A DNA stretch of 64,000 nt from Paracoccus denitrificans (GTDB lineage: Bacteria; Pseudomonadota; Alphaproteobacteria; Rhodobacterales; Rhodobacteraceae), in contig VAFL01000007.1 of the NCBI GenBank assembly GCA_005768755.1, positions 62,001 through 126,000 of the forward strand, given 5' to 3'. This document shows positions 1 to 8,272 of this stretch, piece by piece. Position 1 is the stretch's first letter; each line of letters starts with the position of its first letter. Both the position numbers and the translations under genes were made by a program. The notes beneath the pieces were generated by a model. The model searched no databases and had not been told where the DNA came from. It worked only from the letters and a program-made list of their open reading frames with translations.

Positions 1-1
1 T

Positions 2-418
2 TATCTTGTCGACGGCGACGACCACCTGCGCGAGCGTATGGCGATCACCCTGTACCTGACGGACCGGTTCGACGACGGCCGCCTGGGCCGCCCGGTCGGC
101 CATCCGCAGCGTGGCGAATACCTGTCATGGCTGTTCTGGTCGCAAGGCGTGCTGGAACCGTTGGTCTTTCTTAACATGGCAAAGGTGGATCATCCGCTTC
201 TGAAAGCCTGGATCCTTGATCTGGACACGGCCATCCAGCGGCTGGACGAGGTGCTGTCCAAGCAGCCCTACCTGATGGGCGACGCGTTCAGCGCCGTCGA
301 TCTGGCGCTTGGCGGGTATTTCGTCCGCTTCAAGTCGGACGTTCCGACGACCCCCGCAATCGACGATTGGGCAGCGCGCTGCATGGACCGTGACAGCGTG
401 CGTGCATTCGCGATCTAG
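2..418 (+). CDS. Glutathione S-transferase family protein, C-terminal part (5' end outside window)
   Basis: This is the last 138 codons of a gene that enters the window already open; the frame runs from base 2 without a stop. The visible part is an all-helical C-terminal domain of the soluble glutathione S-transferase type, including a 'GDAFSAVDLALGG' segment, which corresponds to the conserved 'FS.AD' N-capping motif of GST helix 6. The thioredoxin-fold half that would bind glutathione is not in the window, so the subclass cannot be set. Its stop codon shares the tetranucleotide CTAG (415-418) with the stop of the convergent transporter gene. Confidence 0.75.
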   Translation, partial: YLVDGDDHLRERMAITLYLTDRFDDGRLGRPVGHPQRGEYLSWLFWSQGVLEPLVFLNMAKVDHPLLKAWILDLDTAIQRLDEVLSKQPYLMGDAFSAVDLALGGYFVRFKSDVPTTPAIDDWAARCMDRDSVRAFAI

Positions 419-1311
419 CCCGTCTTGGGCGGGCTTGGGGCGGCGACCGGCAGGCGGGCCATCTGCACCATCAGGATGCCCGCCGCCACGATACCGGCGC
501 CGATCACATCGCTGAAGCCAAAGCGTTCGCCCAGGAAAATGGCCGCAATGGTGACACCGAAGATCGGGGACAGGAAGTGGAAGGTCGCGGCGCGGATGGC
601 CCCGATGCGACCGACCAACAGGAACCAGATGAATGTCGCAGCGATGCCCGGCGCAAGCACGGTGTAGAGAAAGGCGATGACCAGCCGCCAGCTCCAGTCG
701 ATAGGCTGGCCCCATTCCATGACCGCCGCAGGCACTGCCAGCACGGCTGCGCCTACCGCCATTTGAAGCGCCACGATCATCATCATGTTCTTGCTGCCGC
801 CCGCGCCCCGTGCCACCAGTGTCGCCAGCGTCAACGCCATGACCGCGATCAGGGCCAGAACCGTGCCGAACGGGTCCAGACCATGCTGCAAGCGAACGCC
901 CATGACGATGGCGACACCGATCACACCCAGCACCAGCCCCAGAACAGCCATCGGGCGCAGCTTCTCGCCCAGCCAGACCCAGCCCAGAAACGCCACGATC
1001 AGCGGCATCATGGACGCGATGATCGCCGCCGCCGAGGCCTCGATCGTGCGCATGGCGATCCAGTTCAGGCCCAGATAAAGCGCGTTCTGCATGATCCCGA
1101 AAATGATCAGCACCCGCCATTCGTTCCGGCTGAGCTTCCATGTCTGGCCCATCGCGCGGGCCAGTGCGATGCCAATGACGGCAGACAGGGTGAAGCGAAT
1201 GACAAGCGCCGTCAACGGTGGCGCGGCGACCACGATCACCCGTGTCGAGGTGAATGCAGAGGCCCACATGAAGGCGAAGGCCAGACCCATTCCGATTGAT
1301 TTCAGATCCAT
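415..1311 (-). CDS. DMT-superfamily (EamA) transporter
   Basis: This 298-residue membrane protein has ten hydrophobic segments arranged as two EamA halves, the usual drug/metabolite transporter (RhaT/EamA) design. The second half begins around residue 150. Proteins of this kind usually export metabolites, amino acids or drugs by proton exchange, and the substrate cannot be predicted from sequence. The start codon at 1311 gives a standard N-terminus running directly into the first membrane helix. It lies downstream of HU, but a strong terminator separates them, so it is probably transcribed on its own. Confidence 0.85.
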   Translation of the reverse strand: MDLKSIGMGLAFAFMWASAFTSTRVIVVAAPPLTALVIRFTLSAVIGIALARAMGQTWKLSRNEWRVLIIFGIMQNALYLGLNWIAMRTIEASAAAIIASMMPLIVAFLGWVWLGEKLRPMAVLGLVLGVIGVAIVMGVRLQHGLDPFGTVLALIAVMALTLATLVARGAGGSKNMMMIVALQMAVGAAVLAVPAAVMEWGQPIDWSWRLVIAFLYTVLAPGIAATFIWFLLVGRIGAIRAATFHFLSPIFGVTIAAIFLGERFGFSDVIGAGIVAAGILMVQMARLPVAAPSPPKTG

Positions 1312-1389
1312 GCCGCACCCCGTCCGAACCGTGCGACCTTAGGCCCGCACCAGTGGTTACGCCACCCCCCGAAACGGCGCGCTGCCATC

Positions 1390-1413
1390 AAAAAGGCCGC
1401 CCCGAAGGCGGCC
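1390..1413 (-). terminator. Rho-independent terminator of the HU gene
   Basis: A perfect 7-bp GC stem, GGCCGCC/GGCGGCC (1395-1401 and 1407-1413), has a 5-nt CCGAA loop. Read on the minus strand it is followed by five T residues (1394-1390). It lies just past the HU stop codon at 1455. Confidence 0.8.
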
Positions 1414-1454
1414 AGTTCGTTCTTTTTCCTGTGCCCTCCCTGACGGGCTTAGGA

Positions 1455-1751
1455 TCAGGCGTTAACGCTGTCTTTCAGCGCCTTGGCAACGGTCACCTTG
1501 ACCTGCTTGTCGGCGGGTTTGGACATCATTTCCTGGGTCTGCGGGTTGCGGACCATGCGCTCGGGGCGCGCGCGGCATGCAATCTTGCCGATGCCCGGCA
1601 GCGTCACCGAACCACCGTTCGAAACTTCGCGGGTCACCACGGCGGCGATCGCGTCCAGAGCGGCAGCAGCGGATTTCTTGTCGCTGCCCAGTTCGTCAGC
1701 CAGAGTGGCGACGAGTTGGGTTTTGGTCATCGGCTTGGCGGCTTGAGCCAT
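1455..1751 (-). CDS. hup: HU-family nucleoid DNA-binding protein
   Basis: This 98-residue protein is a small basic histone-like protein that bends and compacts DNA as a dimer. It shows the HU/IHF layout: an N-terminal helical dimerisation part with the 'MTKTQLVATLADELG' segment (8-22), the 'GSVTLPGIGKIACRAR' strand, and a beta-arm with the 'RNPQTQEMM' segment in place of the usual 'RNPxTGE'. The N-terminus carries seven extra residues (MAQAAKP) before the usual HU start. A second Met at residue 8 could be the true start, but the first ATG has a good upstream purine run (GGAGACAG). Confidence 0.9.
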   Translation of the reverse strand: MAQAAKPMTKTQLVATLADELGSDKKSAAAALDAIAAVVTREVSNGGSVTLPGIGKIACRARPERMVRNPQTQEMMSKPADKQVKVTVAKALKDSVNA

Positions 1752-1939
1752 TATCTGTCTCCTCGTTGCCCCGAAATTGGGGAAAGTTCAGTGCCGCTTA
1801 TCGCGACATGCACCCTGCTACACAAGGTTTCGCGGAATATTTCAACCATTTTTCGCAATCCCGTCGCAGTGATCGCGTAGAAAGATCGTTTTCCGCCGAT
1901 TATTCTTGCGTTACCCAACGTCAACATGCGGCAACCTGC

Positions 1940-3418
1940 CTAAAGGAAAGCAGTTTCGCTGAAGGATCGCAGCTTGCGTGAATGGATCCGTTCCAGCGGC
2001 ATATCGCGCAGTTTCTCCATCGCGCGCACCCCGATCAGCAGGTGGCTGGCGACCTGCGTGCGGTAGAAATCGGTGGCCATGCCGGGCAGTTTCAATTCGC
2101 CATGAAGCGGCTTGTCGGATACGCAAAGCAACGTGCCGTAAGGCACCCGGAACCGAAATCCGTTGGCGGCGATGGTGGCGCTTTCCATATCCAGCGCGAT
2201 GGCGCGCGACAGCGACAGGCGGTGGATGGGGCCAGACTGGTCGCGCAGTTCCCAATTGCGGTTGTCGATGGTGGCGACAGTTCCGGTGCGCATGATGCGC
2301 TTCAGCTCGTAACCTTCAAGCTTCGTGACCTCGGCCACGGCTTCCTGAAGCGCCACCTGCACCTCGGCCAAGGCGGGGATCGGCACCCAGACCGGCAGGT
2401 CGTCGTCCAGGACGTGATCTTCGCGCAGATAGGCATGTGCCAGGACGAAATCCCCTAGTGACTGACTGTTGCGCAGACCGGCACAGTGACCGACCATCAG
2501 CCAGGCATGGGGGCGCAGCACGGCGATATGATCCGTCGCGGTCTTGGCGTTGGACGGACCGACACCGATATTCACCAGCGTGATCCCCTGATTGTCGGCA
2601 CGCTTCAGGTGATAGGCCGGCATCTGGGGCATTTTGGCCAGATGAATGATCTCTCCGTCCGGGCTGTCGATGATCTGGTTTCCGGGGGCCACGAATTCCG
2701 TATAGCCAGACTCCCGGTCGCCCAGCACCGTGCGGGCAAAGGCCTCGAACTCGTCCACATAGAACTGATAGTTTGTGAACAGAACGAAGTTCTGGAAATG
2801 CTTCGGATCGGTCGCTGTGTAATGGGCCAGCCGGGCCAGTGAATAGTCGATGCGCTGCGCGGTGAACGGGGCCAGATCCTCTGATCCGTCGGCATGGGGA
2901 GCAGCCACGCCATTGACGATGTCGTCGTTGACCGTGTTCAGGTCGGGCACATCGAAGACATCGCGCAGGCTGAAATCAAGCACCCCTTCCTGCGGCACGT
3001 TCAGATCGGTGCGGGTGGCGACAGCGAAATGCACCGGCATCGGGGTGTCGCTGTAGCCCACCTCGATCGGAGAGTTGTGGTTCTTGATCAGCAGTCCAAG
3101 CTGTTCGACCAGGTAGTGCCGGAAAAGTTCGGGCCGGGTGATGGTCGCCGCATAGCTGCCCGGTGTTGTGACATGGCCGAACGACAAGCGCGAATCGGTT
3201 TTGCTGTGGCTGGTCGTGGTCAGCCGCACCTCGGGGTAATAGGCGCGGTAGCGCGCCTTGGGCGCAGCACCACCAAGTGTCGTCAGAAAATGCTCGGTCA
3301 GAAAGGCGGCGGAACGGTCATAAAGCATACACAGGCGGTCGACGGCCTTGGCGGGATCGGTGAAATATTCACTATCGACCGGGGCGGGCGTTTCAAGGGG
3401 CAGGACTGTGGCGTTCAT
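1940..3418 (-). CDS. amn: AMP nucleosidase
   Basis: This 492-residue protein hydrolyses AMP to adenine and ribose 5-phosphate in purine recycling. The N-terminal half is the AMP-nucleosidase-specific domain. The C-terminal half is a nucleoside-phosphorylase fold with 'VNIGVGPSNAKTATDH' and the strongly conserved 'DMESATIAANG' and 'RVPYGTLLCVSDKPLHGE' blocks of Amn. The length matches the E. coli family (about 480). It is divergent from the flavin-dependent oxidoreductase at 3512 and stands alone on its strand. Confidence 0.93.
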   Translation of the reverse strand: MNATVLPLETPAPVDSEYFTDPAKAVDRLCMLYDRSAAFLTEHFLTTLGGAAPKARYRAYYPEVRLTTTSHSKTDSRLSFGHVTTPGSYAATITRPELFRHYLVEQLGLLIKNHNSPIEVGYSDTPMPVHFAVATRTDLNVPQEGVLDFSLRDVFDVPDLNTVNDDIVNGVAAPHADGSEDLAPFTAQRIDYSLARLAHYTATDPKHFQNFVLFTNYQFYVDEFEAFARTVLGDRESGYTEFVAPGNQIIDSPDGEIIHLAKMPQMPAYHLKRADNQGITLVNIGVGPSNAKTATDHIAVLRPHAWLMVGHCAGLRNSQSLGDFVLAHAYLREDHVLDDDLPVWVPIPALAEVQVALQEAVAEVTKLEGYELKRIMRTGTVATIDNRNWELRDQSGPIHRLSLSRAIALDMESATIAANGFRFRVPYGTLLCVSDKPLHGELKLPGMATDFYRTQVASHLLIGVRAMEKLRDMPLERIHSRKLRSFSETAFL

Positions 3419-3511
3419 GGCGGACCTCGCGTTTGCGAAACTGTGCCAGCCGCGCCCGGCACTGGCAAGACGCCGCCCGGATGCCTAGATGGTCGGAGAA
3501 AGGAAAAATCC

Positions 3512-4507
3512 ATGCGTTATTCCATACTTGATCTGGCCCCCGTCCCCGAAGGCACAACCACAGCCGAGGCGATTGCCAGCAGCGTTGTGCTGGCGCAGAT
3601 GGCTGACGGGCTGAATTATCACCGTTATTGGCTGGCCGAACACCACAACATGGTCGGCATCGCCTCGGCCGCGACGTCGGTCATGATCGGCCATATCGCC
3701 GCCAATACCAGCCGCATCCGCGTCGGCGCGGGCGGTGTCATGCTGCCGAACCACTCCCCGTTGTCGATCGCCGAACAGTTCGGAACGCTGGCGACCATCC
3801 ATGGCGATCGGATCGACCTTGGTCTGGGCCGTGCGCCGGGGGGCGATGGCGCCGTCTTCCGCGCGCTGCGCAAATCACCCGAGATGTCCGAAAACTTCCC
3901 CCATGACGTGCTGGAGCTGATTTCATATCTGGGCGAAGCCTCGCCAGATGCCGCCGTGATCGCCCATCCCGGACAGGGAACGCATGTGCCGGTCTGGATG
4001 CTGGGATCGTCGCTGTTTGGTGCCCAACTGGCGGCAATGCTGGGCCTGCCTTACGCCTTCGCGTCGCATTTCGCGCCCGGCGCGTTGGATGAAGCCCTGC
4101 CGATCTATCGCGAAAGGTTCAAGCCCGCTGGCCGACCAGACGCTGAGGACGGGCCACATTTCATGCTGGCCGTGAACGTCATTGCCGCCGATACCGACGA
4201 GGATGCGCAATACCTGCAATCCAGCCAGAAGCTTGCTTTCGCACGCCTGCGCAGCGGCAAGCCCGGCAAGTTGCCGCGTCCCACACATGACCTGGCCGAA
4301 ATCACGCCGCCCTTGCAACGCATGGTTGGTGAAGCCTTGCGCATCAGTGCGGTCGGCAGCCCCGACATGGTCCGCGACCAACTGTCCCAGCTGATCGCGC
4401 GCTACCAGCCGGATGAACTGATCCTGACGGGCCAGATCCACGACGCCGACGCCCGCCGCAACTCGTTCCGTATCGCCGCCGAAGTGCTGGACGACATCAA
4501 GCCCTGA
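3512..4507 (+). CDS. LLM-class flavin-dependent oxidoreductase (luciferase-like, YhbW type)
   Basis: This 331-residue protein has the bacterial-luciferase-like TIM-barrel fold. It matches the single-chain YhbW/MsnO8-like group: the start 'RYSILDLAPVPEG', then 'RYWLAEHHNM', 'GAGGVMLPNHSPL', 'LATIHGDRIDLGLGRAPG' and a C-terminal 'AVGSPDMVRDQL' block. Such proteins use reduced flavin from a partner reductase and their substrates are mostly unknown. The start is at 3512, preceded by 'GGAGAAAGG'. The frame is open much further upstream, but that part is antisense to amn. Confidence 0.85.
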   Translation: MRYSILDLAPVPEGTTTAEAIASSVVLAQMADGLNYHRYWLAEHHNMVGIASAATSVMIGHIAANTSRIRVGAGGVMLPNHSPLSIAEQFGTLATIHGDRIDLGLGRAPGGDGAVFRALRKSPEMSENFPHDVLELISYLGEASPDAAVIAHPGQGTHVPVWMLGSSLFGAQLAAMLGLPYAFASHFAPGALDEALPIYRERFKPAGRPDAEDGPHFMLAVNVIAADTDEDAQYLQSSQKLAFARLRSGKPGKLPRPTHDLAEITPPLQRMVGEALRISAVGSPDMVRDQLSQLIARYQPDELILTGQIHDADARRNSFRIAAEVLDDIKP

Positions 4508-4596
4508 AACCGCAACGCTGCGTTCCACATGGCGCGGCACCCCCCTGACCCCTTGCGCCGCCCCCTGCCGCGCCCGATCCCGAAAGTTCTTCGCTG

Positions 4597-5463
4597 ATGC
4601 AGTTCCTGATCTTCGGTCACGGCTATACCGCAAGCGAACTGACCCCGCGCCTTTCGGCACGGGGTTGGACAGTCACCGGCACGACACGCACTGACCCGGA
4701 CCGGGTGGCGAAATCGGGGGCGGCAGCCCTGCTGTGGCCGGGGGACCATGCGGCGGTAAGCCGTGCCATTGCAGCAGCCGATGCCATCCTGATCAGCGTC
4801 GCCCCTGCCCCTGATGGCGCGGCTGATCCGGTCATTGCCGAGTTCCATGCAGAGCTTCTGGCCGCGAGGCCGCGCTGGATCGGCTATCTCTCCTCTACCA
4901 ATGTCTACGGCGATCATGGGGGTGCGTGGGTGGATGAAACGACGCCCGCCACCCCGGACATGCCCCGCGCGCAGGCGCGCTTGCAGGCAGAACGCGAATG
5001 GTCGAATCTGTCCGCTCGTGCCGGCTGGCCCTTGTCGATCTTCCGACTGGCCGGCATCTACGGTCCCGGACGCGGCCCCTTTGAAAAGCTGCGCCGTGGC
5101 ACCGCGCGCCGCATCGTGAAGCCCGGACAGGTCTTTTCGCGCATCCATGTCGAGGATATCGCCGGCGCGATCCTTGCCTCATTGGACATGCCTGCCCCGC
5201 GCGGTGAAACCCAGATCCTCAATGTCTGCGATGATCAACCCGCCCCGCCCCAGGACGTGATTGCCGCCGCTGCGAACATGCTGTGTATTCCGGTGCCCCG
5301 GGCAGAAGACTTCGACGCCGCGCAAATGTCCCCGATGGCGCGCAGTTTCTATGCTGATTCAAAGCGGGTCAGGAATGCGCGGATGAAGACGGACCTGGGT
5401 TATCAACTGCGATATCCCGACTACCACAGCGGTCTGGCGGCGATTCTGGACACTGAAGGCTGA
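4597..5463 (+). CDS. NAD-dependent epimerase/dehydratase-like SDR protein (YeeZ type)
   Basis: This 288-residue protein is an extended short-chain dehydrogenase-like protein. The dinucleotide-binding motif is a divergent 'FGHGYTASELTPRL' near the N-terminus. Other matching features are 'YLSSTNVYGDHGGAWVDE' in the middle, 'FRLAGIYGPGRGPF', and 'RIHVEDIAGAI' towards the C-terminus. The catalytic Tyr of YxxxK is not in the standard place, as in YeeZ-like proteins, so catalysis is uncertain. It starts 89 bases after the preceding oxidoreductase and ends before a probable terminator. Confidence 0.8.
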   Translation: MQFLIFGHGYTASELTPRLSARGWTVTGTTRTDPDRVAKSGAAALLWPGDHAAVSRAIAAADAILISVAPAPDGAADPVIAEFHAELLAARPRWIGYLSSTNVYGDHGGAWVDETTPATPDMPRAQARLQAEREWSNLSARAGWPLSIFRLAGIYGPGRGPFEKLRRGTARRIVKPGQVFSRIHVEDIAGAILASLDMPAPRGETQILNVCDDQPAPPQDVIAAAANMLCIPVPRAEDFDAAQMSPMARSFYADSKRVRNARMKTDLGYQLRYPDYHSGLAAILDTEG

Positions 5464-5530
5464 CACGCCCAACTTTTTTGCCAATCGGCTGCACCGGACA
5501 GGTTCCCCCGGTCACCAGACCCGAGTTTAC

Positions 5531-5552
5531 AGCCCGGCAGGGGCGGGCTTTT
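5531..5552 (+). terminator. Probable Rho-independent terminator
   Basis: A 6-bp stem AGCCCG/CGGGCT (5531-5536 and 5544-5549) with a 7-nt loop runs into TTTT. It lies 68 bases past the SDR gene and just upstream of the CoA transferase. The T run is short, so the call is moderate. Confidence 0.5.
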
Positions 5553-5580
5553 ATATCCTCAACCGAGGAAAGGAGCCAGG

Positions 5581-6906
5581 ATGCGCGCAAACTTCACCAA
5601 ACAGATCGAAGATGCGCTTGGCGACCGCCTGCCCGCAGGCCCGCAGGTGACGGAAACCGCGACTGGCGAACTGCATTCCTGCTTTGCCACCTCTGATCTG
5701 GCCGTTGCGACGCTTGGTTCTGCAGCCAGCGAGCTTGCGGCGTTTCTGGGCACCGGCGCGGCAGTGCTGAACCGCAGGCTGGCGCTGCTGTGGTTCAAGA
5801 AGACCTTGCGCCCGATTGGCTGGGAACTGCGTTCGACCTGGGATGCGGTCGCGGGTGATTACCAAACTGCGGATGGCTGGATCAGGCTGCACACCAACGC
5901 CCCGCATCACCGTGATGCGGCGCTGTCCGTTCTGGGCTGTCCGGCCGATCGCGCTGCCGTCGCGAAGGCGGTGCAGGACTGGCAGAAGGTGGCCCTGCAG
6001 GAGGCCGTGGTCGGCGCAGGCGGGGCTGCGGCCGCAATGCACGATCTTGCGACCTGGTCCACACATCCGCAAGGCAGTGCCGTCGCCGCCGAGCCGCTGA
6101 TCGATTGGCAAACCACCGCGACCGATCGTCCGCCACTGGTGCTTGAGGGTCTGCGTGTGCTGGACCTGACCCGTGTGCTGGCCGGGCCGGTCGCAACCCG
6201 CTTTCTGGCAGGGTTCGGGGCACAGGTCCTGCGTATCGATCCCCCGTCGTGGAACGAGCCCGCGGTCGAGCCGGAGGTGACGCTTGGCAAGCGACGCGCC
6301 GGGCTGGACCTGACCAAGTCCGATGACCGCCATGTGTTCGAGAACCTGCTTCGTAACGCCGACGTTCTTGTCCATGGCTACCGCGCAGACGCGATGGAGC
6401 GGCTGGGTTATGGGCATGCCGAACGGCGCCGCATTGCCCCGAACCTTATTGATGTCAGCCTGAACGCCTTTGGCTGGACCGGTCCCTGGGCAACGCGGCG
6501 CGGGTTTGACAGCCTCGTGCAGATGAGCAGCGGCATCGCCGCCGAAGGCATGCGTCGCGCCGGCGCCGACCGACCCGTGCCACTGCCGGTGCAGGCGCTG
6601 GATCACGGCACCGGCTACCTGATGGCAGCGGCCGTGCTGCGCGCCTTGCGGCTTCGTCGCGCCACGGGCGAAAGCGTCTCGGCCCGATTATCGCTGGCCC
6701 GCACGGCGGCCATGCTGACCGGCGCTGGCGCGGGTGATTTTCACGGCGCGCCGATCAGCGAAGATGCTTCGGATCTGGCGCCAGAAATCGAGATGACCGG
6801 CTGGGGGCCCGCCCGCCGGCTGGCCTTTCCTGTCCAGATCGATGGTCGCCCACCACACTGGGCGATTCCCGCCGGTCCGCTGCGCATCGATCCGCCCGGT
6901 TGGTAA
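5581..6906 (+). CDS. CoA transferase, CaiB/BaiF family (class III), with unusual N-terminal part
   Basis: This 441-residue protein contains the family III CoA-transferase core beginning only at about residue 190, 'LRVLDLTRVLAGPVATRFLAG'. It continues through 'DVSLNAFGWTGPW' and 'GFDSLVQMSSGIA', where Asp310 corresponds to the catalytic Asp of formyl-CoA transferase. In ordinary family members the 'VLDLTR.LAGP' block lies within the first 10-15 residues. Here about 185 residues precede it, probably a divergent second CaiB-like segment. Acyl donor and acceptor cannot be inferred. It starts with an 'AAAGGAG' ribosome-binding site and has no co-directional partner. Confidence 0.8.
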   Translation: MRANFTKQIEDALGDRLPAGPQVTETATGELHSCFATSDLAVATLGSAASELAAFLGTGAAVLNRRLALLWFKKTLRPIGWELRSTWDAVAGDYQTADGWIRLHTNAPHHRDAALSVLGCPADRAAVAKAVQDWQKVALQEAVVGAGGAAAAMHDLATWSTHPQGSAVAAEPLIDWQTTATDRPPLVLEGLRVLDLTRVLAGPVATRFLAGFGAQVLRIDPPSWNEPAVEPEVTLGKRRAGLDLTKSDDRHVFENLLRNADVLVHGYRADAMERLGYGHAERRRIAPNLIDVSLNAFGWTGPWATRRGFDSLVQMSSGIAAEGMRRAGADRPVPLPVQALDHGTGYLMAAAVLRALRLRRATGESVSARLSLARTAAMLTGAGAGDFHGAPISEDASDLAPEIEMTGWGPARRLAFPVQIDGRPPHWAIPAGPLRIDPPGW

Positions 6907-6915
6907 CGCCGCCCG

Positions 6916-7536
6916 TCAGCGCCCGATGCTGCAGCAGCCGGAATACATCCTTGGCGGCTGGTTCCCGTTTTGGCGGATCACCATGGTTTCCAGCCCATAG
7001 ACGATTGCTGACATATTGTCCGAGCATTGGGCCGGCGTGATCGTCGCACTGAGAACGTCGTTCTCATCCTGATAATAAATAGCCCTGCGCGGATCGCGTG
7101 CGTAACCGCTGTCCATGACCTGTGGTGCAGCGAACGTCACGTCCTGTCCCGGTTCGGACCAGATCAGGCTGTCGCCTTCAAGGTGGTATGACCAGAACGG
7201 CTCTGTCCCGACGCAACTGAGGTCTGCGGGCAGTCGCCCGGCTTCCCAGACATCGCTGCGATAAGCCAGAAACCGCATCGAGACCCATCCCGTGCGCTCG
7301 CCCGCGTTCAGCTGTCCCCATTGACCCGATCCGTCCAGGGCAAGCACCTCCACCCGCGTCTGATCGGGACGCAGGTTGCCGATAATCTCTGCCGAAGCGG
7401 ATGGTGTCTCACGAATATTCAGCACATCGTCGGCTGCGACGCCCGTCACGTCGAACAGCGTCGGCAAGATGTATTCCTGCGTTGCTGCCGCTGGACCTGC
7501 TGCCAGCATCGCGATCACTGCCATACGCTTCAACAT
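6916..7536 (-). CDS. Exported protein with bacterial SH3 domain
   Basis: This 206-residue protein has a cleavable signal peptide (about residues 1-18, ending AAAT) and a bacterial SH3 domain at about residues 28-90: 'VAADDVLNIRETPSASAEIIG', then 'GWVSMRFLAY'. The C-terminal half, with 'CVGTEPFWSYHLEGD', resembles a small conserved periplasmic domain found with SH3b in Rhodobacteraceae. Its role is not established; SH3b domains often bind peptidoglycan. It is convergent with the CoA transferase and 4 bases downstream of the VIT1-like gene, so the two may be co-transcribed. Confidence 0.75.
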   Translation of the reverse strand: MLKRMAVIAMLAAGPAAATQEYILPTLFDVTGVAADDVLNIRETPSASAEIIGNLRPDQTRVEVLALDGSGQWGQLNAGERTGWVSMRFLAYRSDVWEAGRLPADLSCVGTEPFWSYHLEGDSLIWSEPGQDVTFAAPQVMDSGYARDPRRAIYYQDENDVLSATITPAQCSDNMSAIVYGLETMVIRQNGNQPPRMYSGCCSIGR

Positions 7537-7540
7537 CGAA

Positions 7541-8257
7541 TTACCCCATCGTTACACCGAAAATCTTCCCGATCACTGCGGTGATCCCCATCGCGACGCA
7601 GCCCCAGAAGACCACGCGGACGACCGCACGACCCCAGGGCGCGCCACCCGCACGCGCACCGACAAAACCCAGGACAGCCAGTGCGAGAAGCGTAGCGACA
7701 AGCACATATGGGACGATCACGGCGGCAGGCGCCAGCCACGCGCCCGCCAGCGGTATCGCGGCCGCCAACGAGAATGTCAGCGCCGAGGTCGCAGCCGCCT
7801 GCAAAGGATTGGCCGCAACAACATCGGACAAGCCCAGTTCGTCACGTATATGTGCACCAAGCGCATCATATTCCGTCATCTCGCGCGCCACACGCATGGC
7901 CGTTTCAGGCGCCAGTCCGCGCGCTTCATAGATCTCGGCCAACTCGATCAGTTCGGTTTCGGGATCCTCATCCAGCGCGCGGGTCTCGCGCCTGATATCG
8001 GCGCGTTCGATATCGGCCTGGCTGGAGACCGAGACATATTCCCCCGCTGCCATCGACAATGCGCCCGCAGACAGACCCGCGACCCCCGCCAGAAGAACGG
8101 CATGGCGATCCGCCCCTGAGGCTGCGATTCCGACCAGAAGTGACGCAACCGACACGATGCCGTCATTCGCGCCCAGCACAGCAGCACGCAGCCAGCCAGA
8201 GCGCGAGATGAAATGCGGATCGTCCGGATGCGCATCGGCATGTGTGTAACGCGACAT
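7541..8257 (-). CDS. VIT1/CCC1-family membrane protein (putative Fe/Mn transporter)
   Basis: This 238-residue membrane protein belongs to the vacuolar iron transporter family, which moves Fe2+ or Mn2+. The first helix region reads 'GANDGIVSVASLLVG', the family hallmark, followed by 'MAAGEYVSVSSQADIERADI' and a central cytosolic acidic stretch 'ETRALDEDPETELIELAEIYEARG' (split by the membrane segments from the C-terminal half). Three more hydrophobic helices complete it. In bacteria these proteins are thought to export or detoxify iron or manganese. It lies downstream of dxs with a 15-base gap. Confidence 0.85.
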   Translation of the reverse strand: MSRYTHADAHPDDPHFISRSGWLRAAVLGANDGIVSVASLLVGIAASGADRHAVLLAGVAGLSAGALSMAAGEYVSVSSQADIERADIRRETRALDEDPETELIELAEIYEARGLAPETAMRVAREMTEYDALGAHIRDELGLSDVVAANPLQAAATSALTFSLAAAIPLAGAWLAPAAVIVPYVLVATLLALAVLGFVGARAGGAPWGRAVVRVVFWGCVAMGITAVIGKIFGVTMG

Positions 8258-8272
8258 GGGTTTCCCGGGTGA

